Under the pieces are notes generated by a model that had not been told where the DNA came from, did not search any database, and saw only the letters and a list, made by a program, of their open reading frames with translations. Position numbers and translations under genes: made by a program. Below, piece by piece: positions 36,036 through 44,707 of a stretch of 64,000 nt of DNA; position 1 is the stretch's first letter, and every line of letters begins with the position of its first letter. Location: positions 1 through 64,000 of the forward strand of contig JAJEQY010000005.1 of NCBI GenBank assembly GCA_020687605.1, written 5' to 3'. Source of the DNA: Intestinimonas aquisgranensis. Lineage in GTDB: Bacteria > Bacillota > Clostridia > Oscillospirales > Oscillospiraceae.

Positions 36036-36197
36036 ATGGCGGAAAGCAAACGGATTGAGTACATGTGCACCTGGTGTGGGCGGAAGTGTGTTCGCTTCGT
36101 ATCGGCTGGCAGACCGGAACCTGGTGTGTGCCCCAAACGCCCCAAAAGCGGTGGAATGGGAAAACCCCATGTCTGGGTGGTCAACAGGAAACGATAA
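36036..36197 (+). CDS. 53-residue zinc-finger-like protein
   Basis: A perfect TTAGGAGG ribosome site precedes the ATG at 36036. The product has CTWCGRKC, then a single CPKRP further on, and a basic tail KPHVWVVNRKR. The Cys spacing suggests a small zinc ribbon. It is the last gene of the AAA+ cassette, nine bases after the membrane protein, and is closed by a terminator. Confidence 0.6.
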   Translation: MAESKRIEYMCTWCGRKCVRFVSAGRPEPGVCPKRPKSGGMGKPHVWVVNRKR

Positions 36198-36217
36198 TAC
36201 AACATATTGAAATAGTA

Positions 36218-36259
36218 AAGCAGCGGGGTCAGACATTCAATCTGACCCCGCTGCTTTTT
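36218..36259 (+). terminator. Terminator closing the AAA+ cassette
   Basis: A 16-bp stem (AAGCAGCGGGGTCAGA and complement) around a seven-base loop with a TTTTTC tail. Confidence 0.88.
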
Positions 36260-36319
36260 CCTATGTTTGATTCTCTATTAGGGGAATTTGGCGAAAAGGA
36301 TTTATTTTTTCTCCGGCTT

Positions 36320-36580
36320 CCCTGCGCATCGAGCAAAAAGCGCTGTACCCACCGAACGCTCACATCGAGCAAAACGGTTTGGACATACGCCGTAGAGGCT
36401 CTCGCAAGCCTCCGGCGAGTCCATCCCTTTTTGCTCGATGCTCGTGAAGCCACAGGATTCCCAGCGGCCATATCACCGGCAGCCAGTCCTTGCTGTCTCC
36501 GACGATATGGCCGCTCAGTCTCCAGAGGGGTAAAACGATGATTCTCTCATTTTATAGGGAATTCCCCCTCTGGAGCTGCC
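36320..36580. repeat. Block of four inverted repeats between convergent genes
   Basis: Pairs seen: a 15-bp repeat at 36326-36340 / 36427-36441, with a partial direct copy of it (12 bases) at 36363-36374; a 6-bp hairpin at 36395-36400 / 36407-36412 inside it; a 12-bp repeat at 36463-36474 / 36504-36515; and an 11-bp repeat at 36520-36530 / 36565-36575. No gene fits here. The density of dyads resembles a replication or transfer origin or a structured RNA. The flanking genes converge on it, so a promoter role is unlikely. Confidence 0.6.
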
Positions 36581-36610
36581 ATTCCTCCCTGCGCCGATTC
36601 CACCTGTAAA

Positions 36611-38329
36611 CTATGAGGAAACACCGAACGGATCGTCTGTCAGAAAGAGTGCTCCGAACTTTTTCTGCGCAATTCCTCTCAGATTTTTTCGTGCCTCTTC
36701 ATACATCTGCTCTCTTAATTCATGCTCAAGGAGAAGTCGGCTGTACACATGTATGTACTCTGGTTTTGTGATTTCATATTCAGAGAGCAAAATCTCATAG
36801 TAAAAATGAAATTCCTGCTCTTTGCAACAAGCGTCCAGAAGGCGGATCACTTCTTTCGTATCATATGCGATTCTGGCATATTTCTGCTTCAATTCCTTCC
36901 CTTTTTCCTGCTCCAGGAAATGCCGGATCTTGGTGATGAGACGCTGAGAGGGCCTTGTCAAAGAGGCCTCGCTGAGCAGCAGTGTCTTCGGTTCCACCGT
37001 GTTGAAACGCATCCGGTTTTGAGGGTTTATCGCAAGCCACTCATATCCGTTTGGGAAACAAAAATTGATACAGTTGCGCATCAGATTTCCAAGCTCATCC
37101 ACACCGTCTCCAAAATCAGGAGCCATATGGAAAGAGGGATCATACTCCGATGCAGTATGGGAATTTGGGGGAAGGCGATAGTGCGTATACCACTGGTAAC
37201 GTGTCCGGGCATAGAACTCAAATTTTGCATATGATATCTCTTCCGGAGACGCAGTTTGCAGTAGCAGATCCAATAGATGGTCATATAGCATAATTTGGCA
37301 TTCATATTTCCGCGAGAGCGTGAGCTGAACTTGCCCTATGGGCTCCTCTGCCCTTTTTGCGGCGGATTTCAGAGCAAAGTCAAATTTCTTCAGCCTATGG
37401 GAAGCAAGCGGCGTTGTGTATTCGGTAAACAGGCAGAAAAATACCAGCGCAGGGTTCCAATCCGGCGCTTCCCGCAGCAAATATTCATAAACATGTCGGA
37501 GTTCTTTCTCCCAGTCTGTTTTTTCTGATTTAAGATAGTGGCTGAGTCCAGTCCGGTAGCCACGGGTAGAGATCGCCTTCATGTAGTTATAAAACAGACA
37601 GGACAGTTTTCTTGCCATCTCTCCGCTACCTGCCGGGGATGATTCAGATACCGAGGTGTCATTTTCCAATACGTTCCCAAAACGGATCGTAAAGATGGGC
37701 GTCCCATCTTGAATGTTGTCCGCTCCGTATCGCATTCTGTAGCGCTGCAGGTTCCGCTTTCTTCGCTCTATTGTCTCTGTCAGGCGCTTGCGATTTGCAC
37801 ACAGCCGCTCATATGCCTGCAGATGCCCTGTTGTGGGAACGATCCCCTCCCGTCGGACTTCATCAATGTTATCCGGCTTATAGATTCTCTTTTGGTCGAC
37901 TTTGCAAATCATGTAGATGGCAGGATATTCCACGTCTTGAGCTTGATCACTGTGTTCTGGAAATAAAAAAGAGCGGTCAGAGATCAGCGTTAAAAAACTT
38001 TGATCAGAGATCTGCCTGATATTTTCGTAGGTGCAGAACACGTTCTTATAATAAAACTCATCAAAGAAGCGATACCGATTGGATTTGTGAAATTCCTGCC
38101 ACGCCCTACGCAGAGTGGAAACCTGATCAGGGTCATCGAGTTTGTGCAGCATTGCATCCGGTCTCGTGACATTCTCTTTGCAGATCTCTTCCGATTCCGA
38201 TGTGGACCGATGGGATCTGTCAGTAGCCCGTTCTTTGTAATTCCGAGACGGATGAAGATGGATAAAATCTATGGAGAGCTTTTTTTCTTCTTCTGCCATC
38301 AGATGAACGATCTCGGCTGATAGCGCCAT
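36611..38329 (-). CDS. Large element protein of unknown function
   Basis: 572 residues. The ATG at 38329 is favoured because AAGGGAG is nine bases upstream, while the ATG at 38338 is too close to it. The protein is soluble, charged and largely helical, with a basic region at about 175-205 (RLTETIERRKRNLQRYRMRYG) and a C-terminal helical region rich in Glu and Arg. No recognised domain, metal motif or P-loop was found. It is divergent from the 38614 gene across 284 bases and is the only long minus-strand gene in the element core. Its base composition is more AT-rich than its neighbours. Confidence 0.65.
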   Translation of the reverse strand: MALSAEIVHLMAEEEKKLSIDFIHLHPSRNYKERATDRSHRSTSESEEICKENVTRPDAMLHKLDDPDQVSTLRRAWQEFHKSNRYRFFDEFYYKNVFCTYENIRQISDQSFLTLISDRSFLFPEHSDQAQDVEYPAIYMICKVDQKRIYKPDNIDEVRREGIVPTTGHLQAYERLCANRKRLTETIERRKRNLQRYRMRYGADNIQDGTPIFTIRFGNVLENDTSVSESSPAGSGEMARKLSCLFYNYMKAISTRGYRTGLSHYLKSEKTDWEKELRHVYEYLLREAPDWNPALVFFCLFTEYTTPLASHRLKKFDFALKSAAKRAEEPIGQVQLTLSRKYECQIMLYDHLLDLLLQTASPEEISYAKFEFYARTRYQWYTHYRLPPNSHTASEYDPSFHMAPDFGDGVDELGNLMRNCINFCFPNGYEWLAINPQNRMRFNTVEPKTLLLSEASLTRPSQRLITKIRHFLEQEKGKELKQKYARIAYDTKEVIRLLDACCKEQEFHFYYEILLSEYEITKPEYIHVYSRLLLEHELREQMYEEARKNLRGIAQKKFGALFLTDDPFGVSS

Positions 38330-38546
38330 GACGGTCATCTCCCTTTTATGCCTTATGCTTACAGTATACCATGTCCATGCGTATGAGGACAGACCGGAAA
38401 TGAAATCAGGAGAATCATGGACCACCAGATGAATTCCGGCAGATAAGCGGCCTTCCTTTTCAAATATTTTCCCTATTTTATAACTTATTTTTTATTTAAT
38501 ACTATATTAAACATTTTAATTTATTATTTTCAATCACTTTTCCAAG

Positions 38547-38575
38547 TTGTAAGATTTGGGGTTGTGAGTTATACT
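38547..38575 (+). promoter_or_regulatory. Promoter of the 38614-42499 gene pair
   Basis: TTGTAA (38547-38552), a 17-base spacer and TATACT (38570-38575), within an AT-rich divergent region. TAGGAGGTAG precedes the ATG at 38614. Confidence 0.75.
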
Positions 38576-38613
38576 TGGCTTGTCCCGGAAGCAAGCGGTT
38601 TAGGAGGTAGAAA

Positions 38614-40215
38614 ATGAATACATCGAAGCAAATCTATGCAGTTTCAACGAGAATGGGCAAAGATATCCGCACTTTTATGTGGGATTCCAAGCTCGGGGCA
38701 TATGCCACACTGGATGAGGCCATCCTGGCCAAGAACATCCCAGGCTTCCGCTCCCTCAACGAACGGGCCCGTCGGAAAGCCGCAAGGCGCTTCCTCGATT
38801 CCATCGACGTCATCGACTGCGGACGAATCCCGGACGACCTGCCCAACCGCAAACGCCCGCAGGACAGGAAAGGGCACAAGACCGATCTGCCACCTGCTGC
38901 CTATCGGGCCGGAGTTCTGGACCTGTTATCCTTGAGTCAGCTCTTCCGGGCTCCGGAGTCCGGATTCGATCTGCTGGCCGATCTGCTGGGTGGGCTGTGG
39001 TGCCGTGCGCTCAGGGAGGTAGAGTCCGCCTACCAGCCGGTGGCAGTGATCGACAGCCGAGCGCCGGAGATCGAGGCCTGCCTGGCCACCCTGGTCCGCG
39101 CTGTGGTTCTGCGCCACCGCTGGCGCAGAAAACGGGCTTCCATCCGGCGCAAGGCCATCCTTGACTTCCGTACGGATAGCCTGCAGCTTCCTCCCCACGT
39201 CCAGGATTTTACCGGCCTCAAGCTCCGGGTGCCCGGAAAGGGCTGTAAGCCCCTGCGGATGCCCTACCCCTACCGGGATACCTCAGTCCTGGTCATTGGC
39301 GCCAGCAGCCAGCAGCTGCAGGAGTCGGCGCCCTATCTCCAGGAGGCCGCCGTTTTCCTGCTCAACTGCGACGGATGCGGCGATCTGAAAGGCCATCGCA
39401 TCTCCACATCTCTCCTAGACAGCTATGACCCGGCGATCCTGGGGCAGCTGGAGGAGGGCCGTGAGAACACCTCGGTGGTCCTGGAAGCCTGGCGACGAAT
39501 GTCCCATCCCAGACGGGCACAGATGATCATCCAGGCGGCCAAGAATTCCTTCGGCCCTCCAGACAGCCGCTATGTGTCGGTGACGCTGGACCCACGCAAG
39601 TTGAACCGGGCCATCCGCTATCAGCTGCTGCTGGCCTTCCTGACGTGGACGGAGGACTGTGACCTGCTGACTGCGGAAGAGGCGGGAACTTACCGCGCTG
39701 CCATTAAGCAGATATACGATCCGGAGCCCATACCCGAGATGCCGGTCCGGCACGCGGAGGACCCGGAGGTCTTCTTGGAGGTCATGAAGGCCCTGGTGTC
39801 TGAATCCGACGTCGCAGACACGGGGGAGCCCTACCGAAATTCGGACAAGCGTTTAGGGGCATGGCGGAAGATTTCCGGCATCCTCTACCTGGTCATGCCG
39901 GAGGATGGCTGGGCCAGAGCTTACAGCCGAAGGGTCCGGAAGGATAGAGGGATCGACGCGAGTTTTTTCCAGCGAAAAGACTGGGAAAAGCAGCTCCAGA
40001 AGATTCTGGCCGAGCAGGGACTCATCAAGTCCACAGCTGGGACCTACCGCAGCCGCTATGACCTCTACGACCGGAAACAGGGCAAGGACACCTACGTAGT
40101 CATCGTTCCGGCAGCGCTTCTGGAAGGGCAGGAATCCGGGCAAAACATTCTGCCCGCCGGCAATACCAGTTGCCCTGATTCTTGCCGTGCCGAGGAAGAA
40201 AATTGTGCTAAATAA
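38614..40215 (+). CDS. Element protein, possible replication partner
   Basis: 533 residues without a recognised catalytic motif. It is rich in Arg and Leu. Near 390-500 (RLGAWRKISGILYLVMPEDGWARAYSRRVRK then FFQRKDWEKQLQKILAEQGLIKSTAGTYRSRYDLYDR) the pattern suggests a winged-helix DNA-binding fold. It is followed 28 bases later by the helicase-like gene. Such pairs commonly serve replication of integrative elements, but no primase or initiator signature could be confirmed. Confidence 0.55.
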   Translation: MNTSKQIYAVSTRMGKDIRTFMWDSKLGAYATLDEAILAKNIPGFRSLNERARRKAARRFLDSIDVIDCGRIPDDLPNRKRPQDRKGHKTDLPPAAYRAGVLDLLSLSQLFRAPESGFDLLADLLGGLWCRALREVESAYQPVAVIDSRAPEIEACLATLVRAVVLRHRWRRKRASIRRKAILDFRTDSLQLPPHVQDFTGLKLRVPGKGCKPLRMPYPYRDTSVLVIGASSQQLQESAPYLQEAAVFLLNCDGCGDLKGHRISTSLLDSYDPAILGQLEEGRENTSVVLEAWRRMSHPRRAQMIIQAAKNSFGPPDSRYVSVTLDPRKLNRAIRYQLLLAFLTWTEDCDLLTAEEAGTYRAAIKQIYDPEPIPEMPVRHAEDPEVFLEVMKALVSESDVADTGEPYRNSDKRLGAWRKISGILYLVMPEDGWARAYSRRVRKDRGIDASFFQRKDWEKQLQKILAEQGLIKSTAGTYRSRYDLYDRKQGKDTYVVIVPAALLEGQESGQNILPAGNTSCPDSCRAEEENCAK

Positions 40216-40243
40216 TTAAATTTCGAAGGAGAAGTGGTATAAA

Positions 40244-42499
40244 ATGAGCAAAAATCATTCAAAAAAGCGTTCCTGTACTCCAGGCGAGTTCGGGGCAAAA
40301 AACAAAGGGGCATCTCATGAACCACTACGAATGTTGCCGGATAGCCCCCCTGCCTATAGGGATTCGGACCCCACCGATTCTGACGGATTCCGGCATCTAC
40401 ATCCCAATTATCCCGACCCATACGGGCCTTTGGAACCCCTCTCTGACGCCGTCATCCATTCGCTTACCAAGCGCGTCGTGGGGCACATGAAGAAGCTGCG
40501 CCCGGGACTGGATCTGGTCTACTGGAAGCGCGTTACCCGGCAGATTTTTTCCGAAGACGGGAAAAAGGTCCTGGTTAACCCTTCCAGAGCAGGGAGCGGA
40601 AAGTCCACCTGGATCCATGCCTTCCTGCTGACCCTGGCGGAGCTGTACGCCGAAGGAAATCCCCTCGCGGAAAGTTTGGGCGGGGTGCTTCTGGTCCTTC
40701 AGAAGGTAGAAGACCTAAACGCCGTCGCCCAGGCAGTGAACGCAGCTATTCCCCAAACAGAGGCCCCAGTGATGATCGCCCTGCAGAGTCTGACCCGCTC
40801 GGGCAAGGACCGACAGCTGTGCCGCAATCCGGATGCTCGTGACTTCCGAGACTGTGCGGGCTGTGACTACGCATCCGCCTGCCCACTGAAGCAATCCGGC
40901 GAGCAGGGAAAAAGGGCTTTTCTCCTGGGCGCCACACAAAAGCGATTCGGGGATCTGCGGGAAAATGGGACCCTGGACGGACAACTGCTCCGCCGGCTCC
41001 GTCCGGATGGCAGTGTGGTGCGCCGCCGGTTTATCATCTTCGATGAAAAGCCCACACTCTACCAGATCGCCGCACTGGACCAGCACAGTCTGAACGCCCT
41101 CTCGGACCGACTGGAGGAGCTGCCTGCCCGGCGTCAGATCAGTGACCAGCGTGTCAGCTCCTTGCAGGGGGACCTGAGTTATATAGGAGTACGGCCTTTT
41201 CAGAAACTCCGCCGTGAGTCCGTCATCTGGTTGCCAGAGGGGCGGTATGTCGAGGCGTTGGCGGGATTCTGTTCCCTGACAGGGGAGGATGGACACCGGC
41301 TGGAAACGCTGAAGATGAGGTTAGAAAAACTGTTGGGGCAAAACAGTGAGGAACTGCGGGCCTGTATGACGGTCCTGAAGGAACTGTACCTGGGGAAGGA
41401 GTGCCTCTTCTGCCGAACTGGCAGCTTCCGGATCTCCTGCGTCAAGGATGGGCTGGCGTGTCTCAAGGATCACCAGGCCCTGATCTTCGATGCGACTGCA
41501 GAGGTGGATGGGGACTATTTGCACAACCCCCACTTGAAGTTCCTGCGCACACCTGAGCCACCGGATATGAAACGGGTGACGTTCCATCTCTTCGTGCACC
41601 CAAAACTCAATCTATCCAGGGCTGCCGTGGAATCCAAGGCCTGGCTGATTGACGGCATGTGTGCGCTGGTGGAGCTGCTTCTAATGCAGTTTTCCGGCCA
41701 GACTTTCCTTTGCGTCTACAAAAAGGATTCGACCAGGATTATGGCTTCCTTGAGCAAGTCGGCCAAAGAGCGGCTGGCCTTTATGGAGGACCCGGATTGG
41801 CCCGGTGAACAGACGCTCCCCTACTTTGGAGGCACCAACGGCAGCAACGCCTTCCGTGATTGCTCCAACGTGATCCTGCTGGGATATCCCCGGCTAAGTC
41901 CCGATGTCTATCTGGAGCGGTGTTATGCGGCCTGGAAGGAGACAGGCGCCGAGACACAGATACGCAACATCCAGGAGATGATGTGTCACCAAGAGCGCCC
42001 ATGGCAGATGGGTCTCCGGGCGATTCCTATGCTCACGGAATATGAAAATCACCATCTGGCCGCCCGCCTGGAGCAGGAAATCTACCGGTGCAAGCTGCGT
42101 AATCCCTCCTTTTCGGGCGAGGTGCACGTCTTCCTCTTCTGCCCGCCCAAGGGGTGCTGGGAATTGCTGCAAGGTCGCTTTCCGGGGCACTGTGAGGTGA
42201 TCGTGAAGGAACTCCCGGACTGTGTGGCCGAGTGCCTGGAGGAGCGCCGCAGCTATGCCGGCCGCCCCACTGCCTATTTGAGAATAAAGCGTTTTCTGGA
42301 TCAGTGGGATGGACAACCCATCTCAGTTTCTGAGCTCCGCACCCAGGCTGAAGTCAGCAAATCCGCCTGGAAGGAGCTCAGCGACAACGGACAGCTGTCT
42401 ATGTTGCTGGCTCGGTTTGGGGCGGAGCGGACAGGCAGGGGAAGAAATACCCAAATCCGCCTTATTGCCTCTTCAGCAAATGGGCAAATCCCGGCCTGA
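40244..42499 (+). CDS. Superfamily 2-like helicase with a Cys4 insert
   Basis: 751 residues. Walker A AGSGKST at 116-122, followed by a cysteine cluster (C-x11-C-x2-C-x5-C, from LCRNPDARDFRDCAGCDYASACPL near 186-209) like the Fe-S insert of DinG/XPD helicases. A DExx-like FIIFDEKP lies near 265, and near 525-545 YFGGTNGSNAFRDCSNVILLGYPRL resembles the motif V/VI region of SF2 proteins. A C-terminal winged-helix-like end (VSELRTQAEVSKSAWKELSDNG) follows. It likely acts on DNA in element replication or maintenance. AAGGAG precedes the start. Confidence 0.7.
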   Translation: MSKNHSKKRSCTPGEFGAKNKGASHEPLRMLPDSPPAYRDSDPTDSDGFRHLHPNYPDPYGPLEPLSDAVIHSLTKRVVGHMKKLRPGLDLVYWKRVTRQIFSEDGKKVLVNPSRAGSGKSTWIHAFLLTLAELYAEGNPLAESLGGVLLVLQKVEDLNAVAQAVNAAIPQTEAPVMIALQSLTRSGKDRQLCRNPDARDFRDCAGCDYASACPLKQSGEQGKRAFLLGATQKRFGDLRENGTLDGQLLRRLRPDGSVVRRRFIIFDEKPTLYQIAALDQHSLNALSDRLEELPARRQISDQRVSSLQGDLSYIGVRPFQKLRRESVIWLPEGRYVEALAGFCSLTGEDGHRLETLKMRLEKLLGQNSEELRACMTVLKELYLGKECLFCRTGSFRISCVKDGLACLKDHQALIFDATAEVDGDYLHNPHLKFLRTPEPPDMKRVTFHLFVHPKLNLSRAAVESKAWLIDGMCALVELLLMQFSGQTFLCVYKKDSTRIMASLSKSAKERLAFMEDPDWPGEQTLPYFGGTNGSNAFRDCSNVILLGYPRLSPDVYLERCYAAWKETGAETQIRNIQEMMCHQERPWQMGLRAIPMLTEYENHHLAARLEQEIYRCKLRNPSFSGEVHVFLFCPPKGCWELLQGRFPGHCEVIVKELPDCVAECLEERRSYAGRPTAYLRIKRFLDQWDGQPISVSELRTQAEVSKSAWKELSDNGQLSMLLARFGAERTGRGRNTQIRLIASSANGQIPA

Positions 42500-42553
42500 C
42501 AGATATTGGAAATACATATTATATCTATAAATATAATGAGGGAGGATATCACC

Positions 42554-42757
42554 ATGAACGCAGATTTGAACATCTTAAACGGAAAACTTGTTTTCTCCCC
42601 GCAGGAGGCCTGCAGGATCCTTGGTGTCGGCCGGAACACCATATACTCTCTGCTGCACACGGGAGAGCTGGAGAGCATACGGATCGGGCGTCAATTCCGG
42701 ATCACCCGAGAAGCCATCTACCGCTATCTGGGCCTCAATTCCAATACTGCTTCGTAA
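42554..42757 (+). CDS. xis: Excisionase-like protein
   Basis: 67 residues. GAGGGAGGATATC precedes the ATG at 42554. LVFSPQEACRILGVGRNTIYSLLHTGELESIRIGRQFRITREAIYRYLG is the excisionase/MerR HTH fold. Its position 55 bases before the integrase is the usual one for a recombination directionality factor. Confidence 0.82.
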   Translation: MNADLNILNGKLVFSPQEACRILGVGRNTIYSLLHTGELESIRIGRQFRITREAIYRYLGLNSNTAS

Positions 42758-42812
42758 TATTTGGAGGGGTTCCTGATGGGGAGCCCCTCTATTTTTTAAG
42801 GAGGATCATCTT

Positions 42813-43970
42813 ATGCCGCGCAGACGAGTGGAACGCAACATTTCCTATGATGAGGAGCGAAAGCTCTATTATGTCAACCTAGACTATGGACCGGACCCCC
42901 AAACGGGCAAGCAGGTGAAAGCAAGCCGTACCTTCACCAAAATCAGGCAGGCCCGATCTGCGCTCCGGAAGCACGAACTGGCACGGGAATCGGGACGAGT
43001 TGTAAAACCCAGAGAACTCACATTGGAGGAGTGGCTGACCACCTGGATGAACGATGTGATCTCTCTTAGCCGCGCTGTCACCACGGTATATGCCTACCAG
43101 AATATCATCCATTCCCACATCATTCCGGCCCTGGGCGCTCAGCCGATTCAAAAAATAACACCCCAGCAGCTGCAGGCCTACTATGCCGCACTGATCCGCG
43201 ACAAGCATCTCTGCAACAACACCGTGCGGAAACACCACGACCTGCTGAATGCCGCCTTCAAAGCCGCTGTCAAGCAGGGCATTCTCCTTTCGAACCCCGC
43301 CGAACGTGTAGAAGCCCCCAAACCACATCCGCCGGAGATCCATTACTACTCTCTGGAGGATCTTCAGCGGCTGCTCACCCTCTGCAAAGGAACCCGCATC
43401 GAAGTTCTGGTCAAACTGGCGGGTTTGCTCGGCCTGCGCCGGGAAGAGATTCTGGGGCTGACCTGGGACCATGTGGACTTTCATTCTCATAAACTGGAAA
43501 TCGTAACCGTCCGCACCGCTGCCGGTAAGACAGTTGTTACCAAAGAACCCAAAACGGCAACTTCCAAGCGGACACTGTACATGCCCGCCGACCTGGAGGA
43601 CGCCCTGAAACGTGAGGCCCAGAAACAGGCTCACTTCAAAGCATACCTGGGCAGTTCCTATCATGACGGCGGCTATGTCTTCACCTATGAAGACGGCCGC
43701 CCCATGCGGCCCAACTACGCCTCCGACCTATTCACCAAATTCATCCATGACCATGACCTCCCGCCTATCACCCTTCACGGCCTGAGACATAGCTTTGCCA
43801 GCATTGCCAATGCAAAGGGAATTCCCATGTACGACATCGGAAAGGCTCTCGGACACAGCTCCCCTTCCACCACCAGCAAAATTTACACACACCTCTTGGA
43901 CCCCGACCACAAAGACCTTTTGGAACGAATGTGGGGAAGTCCGCCGGTTCAGGAAAAAGCGCAAAAATGA
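42813..43970 (+). CDS. int: Tyrosine recombinase (site-specific integrase)
   Basis: 385 residues with an Arm-type N-terminal domain (YDEERKLYYVNLDYGPDPQTGKQ), a core-binding domain and a complete catalytic set: R209, K252, H322, R325, H348 and Y358. TTAAGGAGG gives a strong ribosome site. It lies 137 bases from the attachment site in the tmRNA 3' end, so it is the enzyme that placed the element at ssrA. A 19-base scrap of the same gene remains in the collapsed left element. Confidence 0.95.
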   Translation: MPRRRVERNISYDEERKLYYVNLDYGPDPQTGKQVKASRTFTKIRQARSALRKHELARESGRVVKPRELTLEEWLTTWMNDVISLSRAVTTVYAYQNIIHSHIIPALGAQPIQKITPQQLQAYYAALIRDKHLCNNTVRKHHDLLNAAFKAAVKQGILLSNPAERVEAPKPHPPEIHYYSLEDLQRLLTLCKGTRIEVLVKLAGLLGLRREEILGLTWDHVDFHSHKLEIVTVRTAAGKTVVTKEPKTATSKRTLYMPADLEDALKREAQKQAHFKAYLGSSYHDGGYVFTYEDGRPMRPNYASDLFTKFIHDHDLPPITLHGLRHSFASIANAKGIPMYDIGKALGHSSPSTTSKIYTHLLDPDHKDLLERMWGSPPVQEKAQK

Positions 43971-44063
43971 GCCCGGCAATAAACGTTTTCTGTCGTGTGC
44001 ACTCCCCCATATCTACCACAGTATCTACCATAGGCAGTAATTTGGAATATAATGTTCTCATTT

Positions 44064-44106
44064 CTATAAAAAACAGGTCGGAAATCAAAAGATTTCCGAC
44101 CTGTTT
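44064..44106 (-). terminator. Terminator of ssrA, on element DNA
   Basis: A 16-bp perfect stem (44071-44086 with 44091-44106), AAAA loop, and TTTTTTATA on the minus strand. It starts one base past the tmRNA CCA end. The same hairpin is at 13349-13384, so it belongs to the repeated element end. Confidence 0.88.
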
Positions 44107-44107
44107 T

Positions 44108-44133
44108 TGGTGGAGGCGGGGGGAGTTGAACCC
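44108..44133. repeat. Attachment site inside the ssrA 3' end (attR)
   Basis: The last 26 bases of the tmRNA gene, repeated exactly at 13386-13411. Integration here restores a full ssrA, a typical choice for elements that use tRNA-like targets. Confidence 0.85.
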
Positions 44134-44463
44134 CCGTCCGAAAACGTTTTGACAGGAACTTCTCCGGGCGCAGACGGTTTATTGGAATTCCCTTCCCAGA
44201 GCGCGAGCCGTCACGCTCAGAGGGTCGGTAGCTTCATCATTCATGGTGCGCTCAAAGCTTTGCGCACGCACGGTCCCCACTAAAATGACGCCCCGAACCG
44301 GCTCGTGGGCCTTCCGGCCGGGACGGTCACGGGCTAATTAGGCCGCGACGAGTTCGTAATCGTTGTTGTTCTTTAATTTATAAAGAATGCCCGTTTTAAG
44401 GTGGCCAGGCGCCACCGCCCGCTATTCCTGCCTCCGCGTCCCCGTCGAAACCGGTACGCCCCC
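44108..44463 (-). ncRNA. ssrA: Transfer-messenger RNA
   Basis: A 356-nt tmRNA. The 5' end GGGGGCG pairs with CGCCTCC before the encoded ACCA, with one G-U. A TTTCGACGGGG D-loop segment follows the 5' stem, and the T arm is GGGGGTTCAACTCCCCC. The tag frame ends NNNDYELVAA and a UAA (44338-44340), the usual protease-degron ending. Several hairpins/pseudoknots follow. It rescues stalled ribosomes with SmpB, encoded 2.4 kb upstream. Its 3' end serves as integration site of the element to the left. Confidence 0.95.
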
Positions 44464-44660
44464 TCGTCGAGGCAAAGTCCGCTCTGTTCGGGACACCCGC
44501 CAAAGGCGGCTATCCCTCACCCCGCTCCCTTGCCTCTCCTCTCCAAACCGACCCGCTTGCGCTGGGCTCCGGTTTGGTTTGGGGATACGGTCAGGTCACG
44601 GCATCTGTTTACAGACTTTGCCCTGTGGCGGCTCCGCCGCCGTGCGGTAGGAGAGACAGG

Positions 44661-44694
44661 CGCTCCCCCCTCCCCGTTCCGGGGAGGGGAGCAC
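44661..44694. terminator. GC-rich hairpin downstream of ppiB
   Basis: A stem of CGCTCCCC-type sequence with its complement around CCGTTCCGG, between the end of ppiB and the 5' end of ssrA. There is no T tract in the ppiB direction, so termination is only likely. The rest of the 244-base gap holds nothing recognised. Confidence 0.4.
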
Positions 44695-44707
44695 GCCGAT
44701 TTTTGAT

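Noticed and set aside
36320..36580. Repeat block considered as a CRISPR array
   Set aside because: The repeats are inverted pairs of different sequence without regular spacers, and no cas gene is present. No CRISPR array was seen anywhere in the window.
29690..43970. Element considered as a self-transmissible conjugative element
   Set aside because: No relaxase, coupling protein or type IV secretion gene could be recognised in the core.
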